DNA from: DASZZX01 sp036260415
GTDB taxonomy: Bacteria; Actinomycetota; Nitriliruptoria; Nitriliruptorales; JAHWKO01
Direction of reading: 5' to 3'
Assembly (NCBI GenBank): GCA_036260415.1
Contig: DASZZX010000223.1
Location: 1-5,948 of the forward strand
DNA length: 5,948 nt
The notes beneath the pieces were generated by a model. That model was not told the origin of the DNA. It was given only the letters and a program-made list of their open reading frames with translations, and did not search any database. The translations under genes and the position numbers were made by a program. Below are positions 4,850-5,948 of the stretch, piece after piece; position 1 is the stretch's first letter; the number at the start of each line of letters is the position of its first letter.

Positions 4850-5948
4850 TCAGTAGCGGTAGTCGTCGCGCTTGTAGGGCCCCTGGACCGCGACACCCAG
4901 GTAGTCCGCCTGTTCGGGGGTGAGTTGGGTGAGGTGGGCGCCGAGCTTGTCCAGGTGCAGGCGAGCGACCTCCTCGTCGAGGTGCCGGGGTAGCACGTAC
5001 ACCTCGTTCTTGTAGTTCTCGTGGCGGGTGAACAACTCGACCTGGGCGAGCACCTGGTTCGTGAACGATGTCGACATGACGAACGACGGGTGTCCGGTGG
5101 CGCAGCCCAGGTTGACCAGCCGCCCCTCTGCCAGCAGGACGATCGAGCGTCCGTTGGGCAGGTGGACGAGATCCACCTGCGGCTTGACGTTGGTCCAGGG
5201 CAGCTCGCGCAGCCGTGCCACCTGCACCTCGATGTCGAAGTGTCCGATGTTGCAGACGATCGCCTGGTCCTTCATCTGCAGCACGTGCTCGAACGTGATG
5301 ACGTCCCGGCAACCGGTCGCGGTGACGAAGATGTCGCCCGCGGGGGCGGCCTCGTCCATGGTGACGACCCGGTAGCCCTCCATTGCAGCCTGCAGGGCGC
5401 TGATCGGGTCGATCTCGACAATCCACACCGTCGCCCCCAGGCCCCGCAACGCCTGTGCGCAGCCCTTGCCGACCTCGCCGTACCCGGCCACCACGGCGAT
5501 CTTGCCGGCGATCATCACGTCGGTCGCCCGTTTGATGCCGTCGACCAGCGACTCGCGGCAGCCGTACAGATTGTCGAACTTGGACTTGGTCACCGAGTCG
5601 TTGACGTTGATCGCCGGCATCCGCAGGGTGCCGTTGCGCTGGCGAACGTGGAGGGCGTGCACGCCGGTGGTGGTCTCCTCGGACACGCCGAGAATGTCGG
5701 CGATCAGGTCCTCATGCTCCTCGTGAACCTTGTGGGTGAGGTCACCGCCGTCGTCGAGCAGCAGGTTGGGGCCGGGCCCACCTGCTGGTGGCGAGACCAC
5801 CGGCCCACCCGGTCGGGCCGGGTCGACCGAGCCCACGGCAGCCGACGTCGGTCCGCCCGTCATGCGGCCGTCCGGCTCGGCGGACGTGCCCGCGCCGGCC
5901 GGCCAGCGCAGGGTCTGCTCGATGCACCACCAGTACTCCTCCTCGGTC
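4850..5948 (-). CDS. ahcY: S-adenosylhomocysteine hydrolase (N-terminus cut by window)
   Basis: Cytoplasmic NAD-dependent enzyme that reversibly splits S-adenosylhomocysteine into adenosine and homocysteine, relieving product inhibition of methyltransferases in the activated-methyl cycle. The frame stays open to the right edge; 365 residues are visible and roughly the first 100 are missing. Counting visible residues: TEEEYWWCIEQTLRW (1-15), LLLDDGGDLT (62-71, catalytic Asp), EETTTGV (90-96), NVNDSVTKSKFDN (114-126, with Lys and Asp equivalent to human K186/D190), GYGEVGKG (155-162, NAD-binding), CNIGHFD (232-238), NLGCATGHPSFVMS (279-292), ending YKRDDYRY. The last motif is usually KPDHYRY; the Lys and Tyr that reach the neighbouring subunit's NAD are kept but His is Asp. 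Two architectural points: a ~40-residue Gly/Pro/Ala-rich insert (19-58) before the DDGGD strand, and absence of the ~40-residue segment that many bacterial enzymes carry after GGD-Ala/Leu-Thr. ATG 5863 is inside the insert and is not the start. Confidence 0.97.
   Translation of the reverse strand, partial: TEEEYWWCIEQTLRWPAGAGTSAEPDGRMTGGPTSAAVGSVDPARPGGPVVSPPAGGPGPNLLLDDGGDLTHKVHEEHEDLIADILGVSEETTTGVHALHVRQRNGTLRMPAINVNDSVTKSKFDNLYGCRESLVDGIKRATDVMIAGKIAVVAGYGEVGKGCAQALRGLGATVWIVEIDPISALQAAMEGYRVVTMDEAAPAGDIFVTATGCRDVITFEHVLQMKDQAIVCNIGHFDIEVQVARLRELPWTNVKPQVDLVHLPNGRSIVLLAEGRLVNLGCATGHPSFVMSTSFTNQVLAQVELFTRHENYKNEVYVLPRHLDEEVARLHLDKLGAHLTQLTPEQADYLGVAVQGPYKRDDYRY

Noticed and set aside
4673..4993. 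106-residue plus-strand frame with an 11-residue repeat (VAVPGRRARPS)
   Set aside because: The repeat is the translated 33-bp DNA repeat and the frame runs into the ahcY 3' end antisense; no ribosome-binding site was seen.
4179..5426. 415-residue minus-strand frame spanning the XRE gene, spacer and part of ahcY
   Set aside because: It overlaps two confidently assigned genes in other frames and its sequence is Arg/Gly/Pro-rich with no domain.
4850..5863. ATG 5863 as the start of ahcY
   Set aside because: The frame upstream encodes the conserved AhcY segment EEYWWCIEQTL, so the protein starts beyond the right edge.

Overview
This window is strongly G+C-rich. Third codon positions are almost all G or C, and nearly every real gene casts long false reading frames on the other strand. 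The gene families (BMP-type nucleoside-binding lipoprotein, long-loop NhaA, single-domain XRE regulator, AhcY) and the codon use fit a high-GC actinobacterium. An NhaA antiporter and an acidic secreted protein would suit a salt- or alkali-tolerant member, but the class cannot be fixed from sequence alone.

Layout, left to right: (1) positions 1-1046, minus strand, a BMP/PnrA-family substrate-binding lipoprotein whose C-terminus runs off the left edge. (2) 1158-2582 (or 2630), minus, Na+/H+ antiporter NhaA. (3) 2627-3139, minus, a 170-residue protein of unknown function that abuts or overlaps nhaA by a GTGA junction. (4) 3169-4179, minus, an exported protein of unknown function whose N-terminal leader contains a degenerate 22-residue tandem duplication. 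These four genes point the same way; the last three in the list are packed tightly enough to be one transcript (secreted protein, then unknown, then nhaA), while bmp lies beyond a 111-base gap and may have its own promoter.

(5) A divergent control region (4180-4437) carries a perfect 20-base palindrome and nested inverted repeats. (6) 4438-4656, plus, a 72-residue XRE-type DNA-binding protein, with a second well-placed in-frame start 32 codons upstream. (7) A convergent spacer (4657-4849) holds a 33-bp tandem repeat and possible terminator hairpins. (8) 4850 to the right edge, minus, S-adenosylhomocysteine hydrolase AhcY, lacking its first ~100 residues and carrying an unusual ~40-residue Gly/Pro/Ala-rich insert just before the DDGGD active-site strand.

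Functionally, AhcY (activated-methyl cycle, releasing adenosine and homocysteine) and a BMP nucleoside-binding protein both touch nucleosides, but they lie at opposite ends and nothing in the sequence ties them together. The most distinctive items are the AhcY insert, the duplicated leader of the secreted protein, and the palindrome/dual-start arrangement at the regulator gene. I do not see a convincing undescribed multi-gene system; the best candidate is the tightly spaced secreted-protein/unknown/nhaA unit.
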